Of a stretch of 64,000 bases of DNA, positions 1 through 12,000 are shown piece by piece. Source of the DNA: Lethocerus indicus (taxonomy: Eukaryota; Arthropoda; Insecta; Hemiptera; Belostomatidae); assembly GCA_019843655.1 (NCBI GenBank), contig JACDQD010000002.1, positions 7,016,585-7,080,584 on the forward strand, written 5' to 3'. A program made the translations under genes and the position numbers. The notes under the pieces were generated by a model. It made no database searches, had not been told where the DNA came from, and saw only the letters and a program-made list of their open reading frames with translations. Position 1 is the first letter of the stretch. The number at the start of each line of letters is the position of its first letter.

Positions 1-3000
1 AATTAGATTTTCGTTCAAGCCCATGAGAACACTTCTTGAATTAATATTTATTATACTAAAAATGATTAGTAACGTAAAAGTGTTTCGACTAATGGGAAGA
101 AAGAAAGGACGACCAAGGTGTATATTAGAATTTCGTTGAAATATTTCACACGACACCAGTTACCAATTAGAAGGTTTGTAATATTGTTTCCTCGTGAGTA
201 ACTGAGATAGATCTTATTCAGTTTGTTCAGTTTTCCGAAATAGTTTACAGAAAGGGAGGGCAAGAATTCCCTTCGCATTCTTTTAAACCTTCAATCGTCG
301 AAAGGGGGTGTGAGGGGGTAGAGGCTAATTAATCACTCCCCTAGTAATTAAAAGACTCGGGCCGGCAAAAACGTCTTCAGTTCATTTCCAATTCCAAACC
401 TATTTGTTTCTCGGCGACCATTTATCTTTTTCCTTATTTTTTTATCGTTACATTCCTTTTTACTTTACGACACCCAGTCCGTTCCGCAGGGGCCAGCCTA
501 TCGGAAAACTGAGCGCAGAGCACGCTCCGCCCTTCCATGTGCATCAATTACCAGACTTGACGTTAAATTTAATTTAAGTCCATCGAGTTGGAGAGAATTA
601 AAGATATAGGCTAAAAATGCTTAAACTGAGTTTTTCTTTTAAAAGAATAAACTAAGTTGCGCAGAGAATTTTTGTAAAAGAAACAAAGTAATGGAATTCT
701 AGGAGAATTCTAGTTTTCGAAGTTATTATATCGTTTTTATTTTAAATTATAATTCGCAAGGATACAACGCGACAGCTAATTGCCTAGACATATTCTGCGT
801 CGGCAGAAATTAATAAAGTTGAAATAAATACTGCTTTGAACGAACAAAATTTTGTATGACCTCTACATTTTTGGATCCCATAGAAACCAGGGCCTATTCC
901 TATATTGAGCCAGTTTCTAAATATAGAATCCAACTCTGCTGATGTGCAACCTCTTAAATCTCAGCGCGGGTCTCCAGTTCAATGAACCGGATAATTCATG
1001 TACCGGATTTGCCGACAAATTGCAATGAATTATTGCTCCTACACGGTGGCATTATTCGCTGTAATATTAATTTGTAAATTAAATCCTATTAAAGTCTGAA
1101 GACTCAAAAATGCGAGTTTCAGTTGTTTATTTTGCGCCATTAGCATTCGGTTAGTATTGCGAAACTGTGGTAGTTAATTTAGTCATAAATGAATTTATAT
1201 ACCGAGCATTCTCCAAGGAAAACTTAAAATTTAAAACAATTGACAGACTTGCATCACGCTTCACGCTATGGCTTAATATTAAATTTTAATAAGGAGCCGC
1301 GTGATATCGCGTCGAGTTGCCTTTTCATAACTTATCCCTCTAGAACTTGCATAAATCCACCAGGAATGAAATAAATAAGGGGAGTAATAAAGGTGTTTTC
1401 CGGATTTCTTAATTAATCCGAATTCACATTCTAAGGATTATATTATAAAATAACTTAATATAAATATTAATATGAAAATTGATATTATACAAATATATAT
1501 TCTCTCACTCTGTGTACCGTCAGATCTCTAATATGTCACCTGACTGAAAGTAATTCCTAATGAAACTTCTTAAAAATCTGCAGGTAGTCTATCCAGAGGA
1601 TCCAATAGAGGAAATACAATAATTCCCCGAGTGGACAACAATAGCTCCAAAATGATTGAACTGTTCCTTTGATCCTTTTCAGTGTGTGCCCGTTCGTTCC
1701 CGTAAGTTCAATTGAATCGAATCTCTGAAAATGAATCTAGGGCTCCTTTGTACAGAGCTGTACGGTATGGATTTCAAAATGAAAGGCGGGGCACTGAAAT
1801 TTATTAACTGGAATCTCTCAAGGGAACGACTGGATTTTTATGAATTTAGTCTCTTCTAACTGTTCACATTCTTCTATTTAATACCTAAAGAAATTATCGT
1901 CTCAAGTTAATGTTTTACAATACGCACCGGATATTCACGTCGACAACACAGAATGTTATGCCTCAATAATTTCTCCCTTTTTTGTATGAAAAATTCTGAA
2001 ACTGACTTTTGAGAAATTCTAAAGTTTTACTATCAGAGAGAAATATTACGGGATCTGTGCTGAAATATCCGACAACGATGTATGATAGCGAACTGCAGAA
2101 AGTGCTGTTGGATGTAGGAACTCCCACACCCCGTGTCTTACATCTTCATATTTATATCATTTTAAATAAGATTCATGGTAGATATTTATGTGAAGATCAC
2201 TAATCAGTGCGCTGGGCAACAGTTGTTATATTAAATGAAAATATTTGTTCGCTAAACAATATACAAGTTCCGTTAAATTTCTTTTTGACTACTTCAAATA
2301 TTTTTTATCATCGGCCGAACTGAGAGAGAGTTCAGAAGGCAATAACGGCGACGATATCCGAATTGTCAATTAAGTGAAACAAAAAAGGCAAAGTTGGGCA
2401 TCCGAAGCGGAAGCCCTGAAGGGAGGGGCAAGGGACATAAAACTTGCATCGGCTCCCAGAGCAGTCGTTATAAAGAGAAACAAAAAAGAAAACACAAAAA
2501 CGGGGCTTGAAAATGATAAAACTACTAGACTCTGCCCAACAAAATTGGGCCACCCACAATACCTTTTAATTAAAAAGTTTTTCAGGATATTTATACAAGA
2601 GTTGAGTTTCGGGAAGATTCAAAATGAGAAATCGATTTGTATATAAGACGGGTGTGCCAAAAAGAAATTAACGTCGTGTAATTAAACGCTGAGGTAAAAG
2701 TTTTAATTATCTCAAACTATCTCTTATATTAACTGGTTATTTAGGATACCCGATATCCCAGTTGTCTGGGAAATACTCTCGGGTCTTCTGTTTCACTCTC
2801 TGAAACAGCCCTAAAACAGTTTTTCCCACCATTATTATCATTCATTGTACATAAATCAGTATTGAATATGCGAACACACGGTCCCACCGATTTACTGTTG
2901 CCGAGTGGCCCAAATCGGCCTAAAAAATGTTCAAATCGAACAGAAGATGCGAAAATGAGTGATGACAATTCTTGGCAACTACCGCGGTGGAATGTAGGTT

Positions 3001-3502
3001 TGCATCGGTGGACACTGATCTTTTATCAAACTTTGAACACAAATTGCGCAGAAATATTGAAGTTGTTCTATTTTCGATAATTGATGGGATTATTTTAAAT
3101 AAAAAATGAAATGGCCAGAGATCCCCAGAAAAACTGAATAAAATAATTGGTCATTTAATTAGTCGTGAGGAAGATAAGACGTTCGTTGATCCACGAAAAT
3201 CACTCCCTTCATTCATATATAATAACTAAATAATGAAATGACAAAAAGCAATAAATAGTAGATATGTTCATGCCGAAAACCAATAAGATATTTGGACGAT
3301 ACTTTATAAGCAACAATCCGTTTTATCAGTTTTTCTAGCCTAATACTATTTATTACATCAACAGTACGTCTTCTTTGAGGTTTTCTACAAAAAGGAAACA
3401 ACTGGAATGCGGATTCTTTGTCGGAGATCAGTGCAATGATCGAGACTGCAAAGAATCGGGCCGAGGTTTATCGATTTTTAGTCGGACCCCGTTGAGTCGA
3501 GA

Positions 3503-3504
<2 letters not shown>
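1..3504. other. AT-rich stretch, no gene seen
   Basis: Unique-looking AT-rich DNA. ORFs of 60-90 codons near 2.3-3.1 kb overlap on both strands and show no domain or splice context. If the Ig gene runs on past 8644, this could be downstream intron or 3' flank. Confidence 0.5.
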
Positions 3505-3560
<56 letters not shown>

Positions 3561-3618
3561 GAGAGGGAGGGTGAGAGTGAGGGTGAGAGAGAGAGGGTGA
3601 GAGTGAGGGTGAGAGGGG
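3505..3618 (+). repeat. (GA)n microsatellite and GAGGGT-rich flank
   Basis: An almost pure GA run occupies 3505-3556 and grades into GAGAGTGAGGGT-type units, with GGTGAGAGTGAGGGTGAGAG-like blocks occurring twice up to 3618. The long Glu/Arg and Leu/Ser readings through it are artefacts of the repeat. Confidence 0.97.
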
Positions 3619-6600
3619 GCTCTCGATTAGGGGGTTTGAAAGACCGACTGGAAAAGCGGTCGGGACTCCAACAACGGCCGTCGGACTCTAATGAATTTTC
3701 GAGGCGGCCCGCCAGAGCGGGACACATTCGGAAAATCTCCCCGGAGTCCCCGGAAGGGAATTCGACCGGATTAAGATCGGAAGACGACAGTTTCTAAAGG
3801 GCTAATTTTCAGGGGGCTCAGGCTCCCGTCCCTCCCAATCCCTCGTTTGTTTCTCCGCCACTCGAGCGAACCCCGAAGCCCTCTCACGCCGCTAGCTCAA
3901 TCTTTATTTGCGCAACGGTTAGAGGAAATAATTGCCCAAAAAAATCTTACCCCGCAACAACACGAAACACCCCTTCTGATAAAGTTCTTCCAAGTTTTGG
4001 TAATACTACAATTCAAATTTTTGACAAAAATATATATCTTTATGATATAAAGTTTAATGACAATATGTTCAACACTGTATGTCGTTCTCCTTTCTCGTAG
4101 CTATGTTTCCAATTTACTATTAATAAACCCGATTACTAGAATTGACAATTCGAAAATAGGAGAATAGCGCACTATACTTGTGTATCGGCGCTGACAATTA
4201 CTCTATGAGAAAAAAGCAGATAAATGCTTGGCTATTGTTTTGCAGCCAGGCTATAACATTTTATCGGCGAGTACATATTTCAAGAATCCAATTTTGTTAT
4301 TCAGCGAAAGCAGTTACGTCCGCCAGAAACCGTCTTCTTCTGGGCGTGTTCACATTCGGTCCGGATCCCATTTGGCAATCGGGCCCTCTTATATATCCAA
4401 AACACTTGTCATTGAATTAATGGTAATGGCTCAGGATTCAGATTCGGACGCGGGGTAGGATGAGGAGGAGGAGGGTGAGGAGGAGGAGGAGGTGGGGTGG
4501 TGGAGGCGGTGGTGGGTGGGTATCTCTCCCGGTCGACTCTATTCCCAAAGGGCAAATTCTCGACGATAACTCTTCGGCTCGGTCTATCGTGGCTGCGCCG
4601 TTTATATCTATTTAGCTAATCCCGGGTGCATTTAACTACCCAAACTCCAGTACCGTAACTCCTTTCACTGTGGGAATGACCCCGCTGCCGCATTACTCCA
4701 AAATCCTTCAATTCAATGCCAATCGTAAAATATTTTCTGATTCGTCTCGACGCAATAATATACGATACTTTAGTAACTGTAGCGATTACTGATGATAGTG
4801 AGGCGATGTAACCGGTTTAGATTGGGACAAGACTGTAACAGTGCAAAATTTATTTCACTATTTGGAACCCTTGGGGCGGATTAATTTCAGTCTATTTATT
4901 AGGCCGCGCAAAATGGAGAAAGTGTAGAATTGTTTAAGTGGCGTCAGCTTTATGAGGAGGCCGAGAGCGCCGCCCTTGGGGCTCCGGCCTTTCCCACAAT
5001 CCCCCAGCACAACTGAAATTGAATCATTTCGCTCAATTGGTTTTCTATTGGTATGCTCCCCAATATAAATAATTCATTGCCTTCTGGTGCTTTGGCCTTG
5101 GTCCGGTTAGCTACACACATCGAAAACTTGGAAGAAGCGTGGATTCTATTTATTTCAAAAATATAGAACACGGAGTCTGATTGTTGTAATTCTTTCATAT
5201 GTATATGTGTATATACCAGCAAACACGTGTGTTACACCCGAGTTGCTATTTTCTTTAGTAGTGACTTTTTTTTAATTTCCCCTTTTCCCTATTCCTTATC
5301 CTTGGTAGTCACAATCTTATTTTGGCACACTCATATTTAAAATTCATTCGTAAATTGGCATACCTTTATGCAGACAACAGAAGGCCTCAATGAAATTTTA
5401 TCTATTCAATCCTACCACTGGAACACATTATTTTTAAAACAGCTTTGTGTCGAGAATGTTCATCTCATTATCATATCTTCAATAAAATGATTCCATTAGT
5501 TGTTCTATTGGTCCGAAACGAATTTTGTAGATACCGTCCTGCTTTCGGGCAGTTCCATTAGACGGGGAGTTGTCTTCTTATTGACCGAGTTTCTGTCGGG
5601 CTCGAGTCCGACTAATGGCGCGAAATGGGAGCCCTTCGTTAATATTTCAAGGGTGATCGGGGTCAACAGGGGCGTCAAACGCGCATTAAACTCCGCCTTC
5701 CCTATTCGAAAATTACCCATTTGGTCGCAGAGTACACAACAGGCGGCCTAATGTCCCTCTCCTATTCGGCTTTTTTGCAGCCCGATGCCGGCCGTTCCCC
5801 GCCGAGAAAGGTTTCTCCCCTCATTGCCAACCCAACCACGTTCACCAGAATAGCACATTTTGATATTTCTTCAGTTTGCGGGGCTTGCATTTAAGAATAA
5901 GGCAACCACTATAATCTATTTTTAATAACTTGTGGAAACTTGAAATAATGATGTGAAAATAATTAACGCTACTTTTTTAGCAGAGAGATAGAGATATAAA
6001 GAGAATTAATTTATGTAAATATTATTTTGAAACTCTTACTTGCTACTATTCAAAATATAATGTTAGGGTACGTATTCCAACTGGATATGTACTTTTCATT
6101 TGCTATTAAAATTGGGGTATAAAAATAAATTTTAATGATATAACACAAAATGAGTTGCATACAATAAAATATGACAATTAAATGCCCTCCCCCCCGGTTC
6201 ATCTATACAATTTATTACACGGAGAATATCGACTAATGAAGATTGAGGCAGATTACCAAGGGCTCTTCCTCTAAACACTCTCCCATTTGCCAAAAAGCAT
6301 CTCCTCTATTCCAGCCCTTCCCCGTCCCCTTCTGTAATAATAATAATTGCAACACTAATTACCGGATATTAGTCGAGACCCCGGGACAAAGTTAATGAGC
6401 ATTAACGCCAATAGATGAGCGCATAAAAAAAAACCCGGGAAATTACGAGGGTCGTTTTATACTTTTATGGAGGGCATGAAAGTTGGTAGATGCCCGGGCG
6501 CCATTGCTAAGGAAGTCCTTATATATCGGGCGGGGACCAACCCCCCCCCTCGCCCCAAACAGTAAGTGGGGCATTTTTACGGCCATAACAAGTTCTTTTG

Positions 6601-8643
6601 GGCGGGGGGTGGCAAAGGACTGTTTCTAATTTACTGCTGAGTGCCCGGCAAGTTCTGCAACCCACCACTACACTCCCGCCCGCACCTCAAACCAGACTTT
6701 AAGAACACTTTATTAGCGCCGACGCTTTGCCCGATCCTCCTCAACAAGAATTATATCGGTAGCGTCAAGACTCTGACCAATTTTTAACTTTTGGCAACTA
6801 CTCGTGTTGGGGCGATTAGGGACGATGCACATTACCCACCACTAGTTGACAATTGCCAACCGGTTTATTCAACTAATATTTCGAGGTCCGAAAAATGCAT
6901 AAAAAATAGTTTTATAATGAAATGCATGTTTTAAGAATGAGTAATTTATGAAAAAAAATACGAATGCTTCAATTACTTATACAATGCAGTTCTGACAATT
7001 ACAATAGAACAGTATTCTTGTAAAAGTAACCAATGTAATGTATGCGACACGAAGTTTGCGAAGATGATTGTGTGAGTACAATCGTTTAAACTATTTCCTC
7101 GTAAGAATCGGAAATTGAAAAATTGTTGTGGAAGCACTGCCGCCCTCTGTAACAGAAACAAAGGAAACAGGCGTAATCGGATTTGCAGTTTTGGATTAGA
7201 CATTTCCAATAGCAGCCCAACATTCAGGATCTTTGATTCTTCCCCCAGTCAGAAATTCCACCTCAATGGGATTTGAATATCCTTTGTTGGCCACATCCTC
7301 CAAACCCCCGCGTAAAGAATTCCAAAGTACCGCTCCCCCCCCCTCTCTTCCATGGCCCGCCGCTCGCCATCAAAAAGCTTTCAGTTAGCTTCCTTTAAAA
7401 TTAAATCTTACTTCAATCGTGAACTTTCCCGGCGTTCGGGCCTTGAACTGGCCAAAGCACATACGCAGCTTAAATCAGTTAGAGTAGAAATTGTAAATTC
7501 CCGCTTTATCACCGAAAATAGATTTCAAAATTAATGCAAACCCATTAGTCCAATTATTACCAGAAGAATAACGTGCTAAGTATATTAATTGAACTATATA
7601 ATTTTATAGATTTGTTTACCATGATTTTAGCAATCTGTTGGTGTTATAGAATAAGGACTGATTATACATATAGAAGATAATCCATATATAATACATTAGA
7701 AAAAAACCACTATTCAGCGAAATAGCCATAATTCCATAGAAGAATCTTGGTATATCATTGTAGTAATATTGTAAGTATTGTAAATATTTGATAGTGTACA
7801 ATACATTCGTATAATGTAGTATCCGTTTTACAATGAATTGTTAGTAAGCGTAATTTTATTAATGCGCCACGATACTTCAAATCGTCAAATAATTACACAA
7901 GGAAAACTTCGTTGAGTTAGTCAGCCAATTCTGAAGAGTTTACATATAGTGGAATATTGCAGTTGTCACAAGCTGTATTGTAAGTACGCCAATGATGTTT
8001 AGGCAGAAATTAATTCCAAAAACTAGAGCAAAGCGTTTACCATATTTTCCAGACTCTGTTTCAATGTGGCAACGGCGAGCTCACTTGGCTTATTCACTTT
8101 CCCCCAATTTTTGGGGCATAGCCCCCGCTAAATTGGGTAATTTACGCCCTGCGGCAATATCATGCATTGCCCTTAAACACGCCACCCACTGCACTACGAG
8201 CTTGGACCCGGTCCCCTTCCTTCCCTTATGAAAGATGGATCTATTTTCGGTTGTTTTTCACAACCTCGGCTCGTTTAAAAATCCGCGCCGTGAAGTTTTC
8301 TGTTTCCATTATATTAATCAGAACACATTTATAGCCAATGAATAGAATATTAGATTGAAAATGAAGTTTTAATAGTGGATTAGTATCGAGTTGTTATTTT
8401 TCGAAAAAAATTCGATTACGAATTATTAGACAGGGAGTATTAGAACTGCACTTGAGAATAAACTATTTTATTCTTTGAGGACAGATGAATAATCTTCTAA
8501 TACTCGGATAAGGTCTAATTTCGATAATGTACGGGCATTTCAAAATGAGGACGTGTTCAATTTAGATGAAATAAAACATATTTCTTAGGCCACAATGAGG
8601 CTGTTCGGACACTATAGAAATACGAAAGAAGCGACAATCTTAC
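3619..8643. other. Stretch 3' of the Ig exon, no exon recognised
   Basis: It begins with the donor of the Ig exon, so its right part is intron of that gene. I looked for a phase-1 downstream exon on the minus strand and found none. It holds the GGA/GGT tract, C9 runs at 6541 and 7335, and GC-rich patches at 5.5-5.8 and 6.3-6.8 kb. Confidence 0.5.
4461..4520 (+). repeat. GGA/GGT purine-rich tract
   Basis: Imperfect GAGGAG and GGTGGT units run for about 60 bp, with many closely spaced G pairs and triplets on the plus strand. It is G-quadruplex-prone low-complexity DNA. Confidence 0.9.
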
Positions 8644-9006
8644 CGTATACGATCATTTTCTTGGACTTGGTGACATCGCTGCCAAAAGAGGAGACGGCGC
8701 AGTAGTAGACGCCCGATAGATCGGGGGTCGGATTTATAATTTCGAGCGCTCTGTGGGCCATATGCGGGTCGTCGGACGCCTTGTGATCCAAGTTGAGCTT
8801 GCCCTTGAGCTTGCCCAGATCCTGGGGTTTCTGGTTCAGGATCCACTGGTAGACGAGCGTAGACTGGTCGTTCAGGTACCATTTGACGACGAGACCCTCC
8901 TTCTCGGACTCGTTCAGGGTGTAAACGCAGTCGAGCACAGTCTTGCTGCTTCCGTTACGCACAGAGTCGGGCACCTTCAGCTGCTCGATATGCATGCCTT
9001 CGCCGC
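8644..9006 (-). CDS. Internal exon encoding one V-type immunoglobulin domain
   Basis: This is one internal exon of a minus-strand gene for an Ig-superfamily protein, probably a secreted or membrane-anchored cell-surface protein; I do not recognise the gene. Seen: an acceptor (TTTTAAG) ends at 9007 and a donor (G|GTAAGA) begins at 8643. These give 363 bp, i.e. 2 nt + 120 codons + 1 nt, a symmetric phase 1-1 exon typical of Ig-domain exons. Numbering the 120 complete codons, the disulphide cysteines are C26 (VLDC) and C102 (GVYYC). The core tryptophan is W42 in VVKWY, the E-strand pattern is ALEII at 86-90, and the F-strand motif is SG-V-Y-Y-C at 97-102, with Leu at 96 where most V-sets have Asp. 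Sequons are N17-G-S and N31-E-S. The spacing of 76 residues between cysteines fits a V-set. The methionine at 8995 is internal: the frame continues upstream to the acceptor. Family memory suggests arthropod neuronal Ig proteins of beaten-path-like style, but that is only a guess. No signal peptide, membrane segment or second Ig exon was found. Confidence 0.9.
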
Positions 9007-12000
9007 CTTAAAACAATAAATTCGTCTTACATTAATTTTTATACATATATATCTTTTTATTAAACAAACGAAAAGAATATTTATTTTCTTAGAAGAATAA
9101 CGTGGCACGAGTTTATAACATATTTTTAATAGATGCTGTATTATTAAAGAAGAATTGTCAGAACGATGAAATGTTAGAATTACAATTGAACGAGTTACAC
9201 AGTGGCGAGCCTAATTACAGCCAGTAAGTACTTTCGGAAAAATTAAGCATTGGTTTCGGCTTGCACACGAATTAAGAACAAAACAAGGGCATTGTCGAGT
9301 GGTTAAACGGTCTCGGTGGGAGCTGCCTGCCCCTCCAGTCAGTGGGAGTCATTGTTCGGTGAAGGAGGGCCGGGATTAATGGCAGATACTAATGAACTAC
9401 AATCGAGTCCCGGGAGAGATCGATTGTCATCTTTCGACGCGAGGGAGAGCGACCGAGCTGCCGGGGGCGGGGCGGCGGGGGGCGGCAGGGTTAGGATGAG
9501 GCGGGATCACGGCTGAATACGCAGCGCACATACCCAAACAGTATTAACTTTGAATGCGTAATTAGAGAGTGCGCGCCAGGTCGAGGGCGGTGGTGGCCCC
9601 GGGGGGAATTGCCTCTTGCATTATTAAACCCATCACGTGTCGAGCAGTTTTATACACCGCAATTAGGCGGCTGCCGGTCTACGCAAATCAAACTGAATTC
9701 GCTTCAACCGTAAACAAATGCGACTAATTGCAATATTTGGCATCTCCAATTTTGACATAATATTATTATTTCGAGACATCCAAAACAGAAATCCGTGCCA
9801 ACAACGATTGCGTATATTCTAATATCATGTCAGCCAAATATGGGCTATTCACTAATCAAATTACAAACCCGAAATAGCGTAATAATTAATTATATTATGT
9901 CACGTCTTTTCAACTAGACGACTAGTCTGCATTGTGGGTAGTTGCTGTCTAGTGACAAGCAGGACGATGGCAGGATGACATAAGTATTGCTCGAACCTTT
10001 TCCTCGAAAGGAATTAGAAGACGAATTCTATCGGTTCCCACGGCAAATTCTATGTTCGGCAAAAAACACGCGGCGGCGTAAACAGAAAAAGGGACAGAGA
10101 GCGCCGCCTAAGTATAGAACCGGTTGTGTGATCTGAAAGAGGGGCAAAGGAAGTGGGCGTGTCCGAAAGCGGAACGGAGTAGGAAGCGGTACCGGGACGG
10201 AGCTGGGAACTCTGATTTCAGTGGGTTTTGGTAGGGCGTGTGAGCCAAGGGGCTGGTGTGTGACCGCCGGCCTGATCAGGTACACGGGGCCCTGATTTAG
10301 TGCTCTCGGCATATTTCTCTGGAGATGGGATAGGGGTAGGGGGCTCGTATGCCACAACCACCGATATCGCCCCTGGCAAGTCGCCTCAGCCAGCTCGGAC
10401 GCTTCATTGTTGGCCACCAGTATATCATAAATGGTCGGCTATCGTCCACCTTTCCTAAAACGTTAGCGCCACGGTTTGCGGAGGGAAATATAATACGTGG
10501 AGTTAGTCCTCAACGGCTCCGTAAAGTAATTTATTCTGGAATCTAATTTAATCTAAAGATTTTGAGTAGCGAATAGAAATAGAAATTAGGGAGAGAGGTA
10601 TAATGTAAGTAAAGCTATTAAACAATAGGATAATATCTATCTGTAAGGAATCTAAATAAATAGAGGTAGAATTGTTTTGAAATTACGACAAGAATTAGGT
10701 ATACGACACAGTTTTGGACACATCACAACACAGAATATAGAAAGTTCCAATTAAAAATTATATAAATAAAAACATTTGATATTTACGCGAGCGCTTGGCG
10801 TACATCACTCTTCCGCATTTCTCTCTCGATTCGCCTGCAGTTACTGACAGTGACAGTGCTGAAGGGGGCAACTCGCGGTTTATATAAAGGGAATAAAACT
10901 GGGCAGCATCAACCTTAAAATGTGTACACCAGGGATATGTAACTCTAAAATGAAACCAAAAAATAATAGCCTGTATTGCGAAACATTTGATGAAAACATT
11001 TTACGCGATAGCTATTTATCTCAGGTATCATATTAAAACATTACACTTTAATCTGTCCGATATTTTTTTATTGACATAACCCAGTGTCATAAAGAGAACG
11101 AAAAGTCAGAATTTATTATTCCCCAAGTAGCCGACATACGGGAAGTGGCCAGTGGACCAGTAAACTCAACGCTTTCGTGGTAAGATAAAAATCTGCATCT
11201 ATTGAATAATAAAAGAGTGTTCCTTACTTAGGATGCAGAAAGATAATCAAATATTCCCACGGGAGAAACCAGACTTGAAAATTTCCAAAAATATATTCGT
11301 ATGTCCATAAAAAATTCATTGTCTAAACGAATTTTCATCAAAAATTGTTTTGAGGAATAGTAATTTTACCATGATTTAATTTGTCTTACGGTTGTAAATT
11401 CAGTTTTATTTCTACCTTCCCTGTAAGATAATATTAATCGGAAAATTCATAGCTCAGTGGAGGAAAGTTTTAATGGGAGATCAAAAAAATTTTCGGTAAT
11501 TGGCGAATTTACCAAACTTACGATGAATAATTGAATTTGTCATGTCTAAATATTAAATTATAATTAAGTGCGAGTTTTAATATCAAATAACTCAATTTTC
11601 AAACATTTTCAGTGATCTATCCAGTGTTTTTTAAGTTATGATGAGTAGATGTTGCAACAGCATAATTAAAGCAGTGACAGTCTGATAGTAAAATGTGATA
11701 TCGCATTTCAGGTGGCCCAAAGGCCGAGAGGGCCACCATCTATATGAAGGATAAGGGCCCCATCAAATTAGGGTGACCCTTCGTCCTGACGCCCTGCTCG
11801 TTGGCTCCTGCCAGCCGACAGTTATGAAGGGGCCCGCCTCATCGTTATAGCCATAGATCCACGCCCATCCATATTTCAGGTCCATCCACCATTTATTAAA
11901 CCAAATCGCTGGGCCCCGAGTACAATTTCTCATTTTTTGTTTCAGAAATAGATGCCAACAGAAATTTACAATAAGTCTTCCAGGATTGGAAGTCTCGCGC

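Noticed and set aside
3375..3727. Glu/Arg and Ser/Leu repeat ORFs
   Set aside because: These are translations of the (GA)n microsatellite.
9295..9312. tRNA-like A box (GTCGAGTGGTTAAACGG)
   Set aside because: No B box and no foldable arms.
10028..10417. 129-codon minus-strand frame rich in Pro and Leu
   Set aside because: Low-complexity translation of a GC-rich patch with no domain or splice sites.
10881..10889. TATA-box-like TATATAAAG
   Set aside because: Such words are common in AT-rich DNA and no initiator, downstream element or first exon follows.
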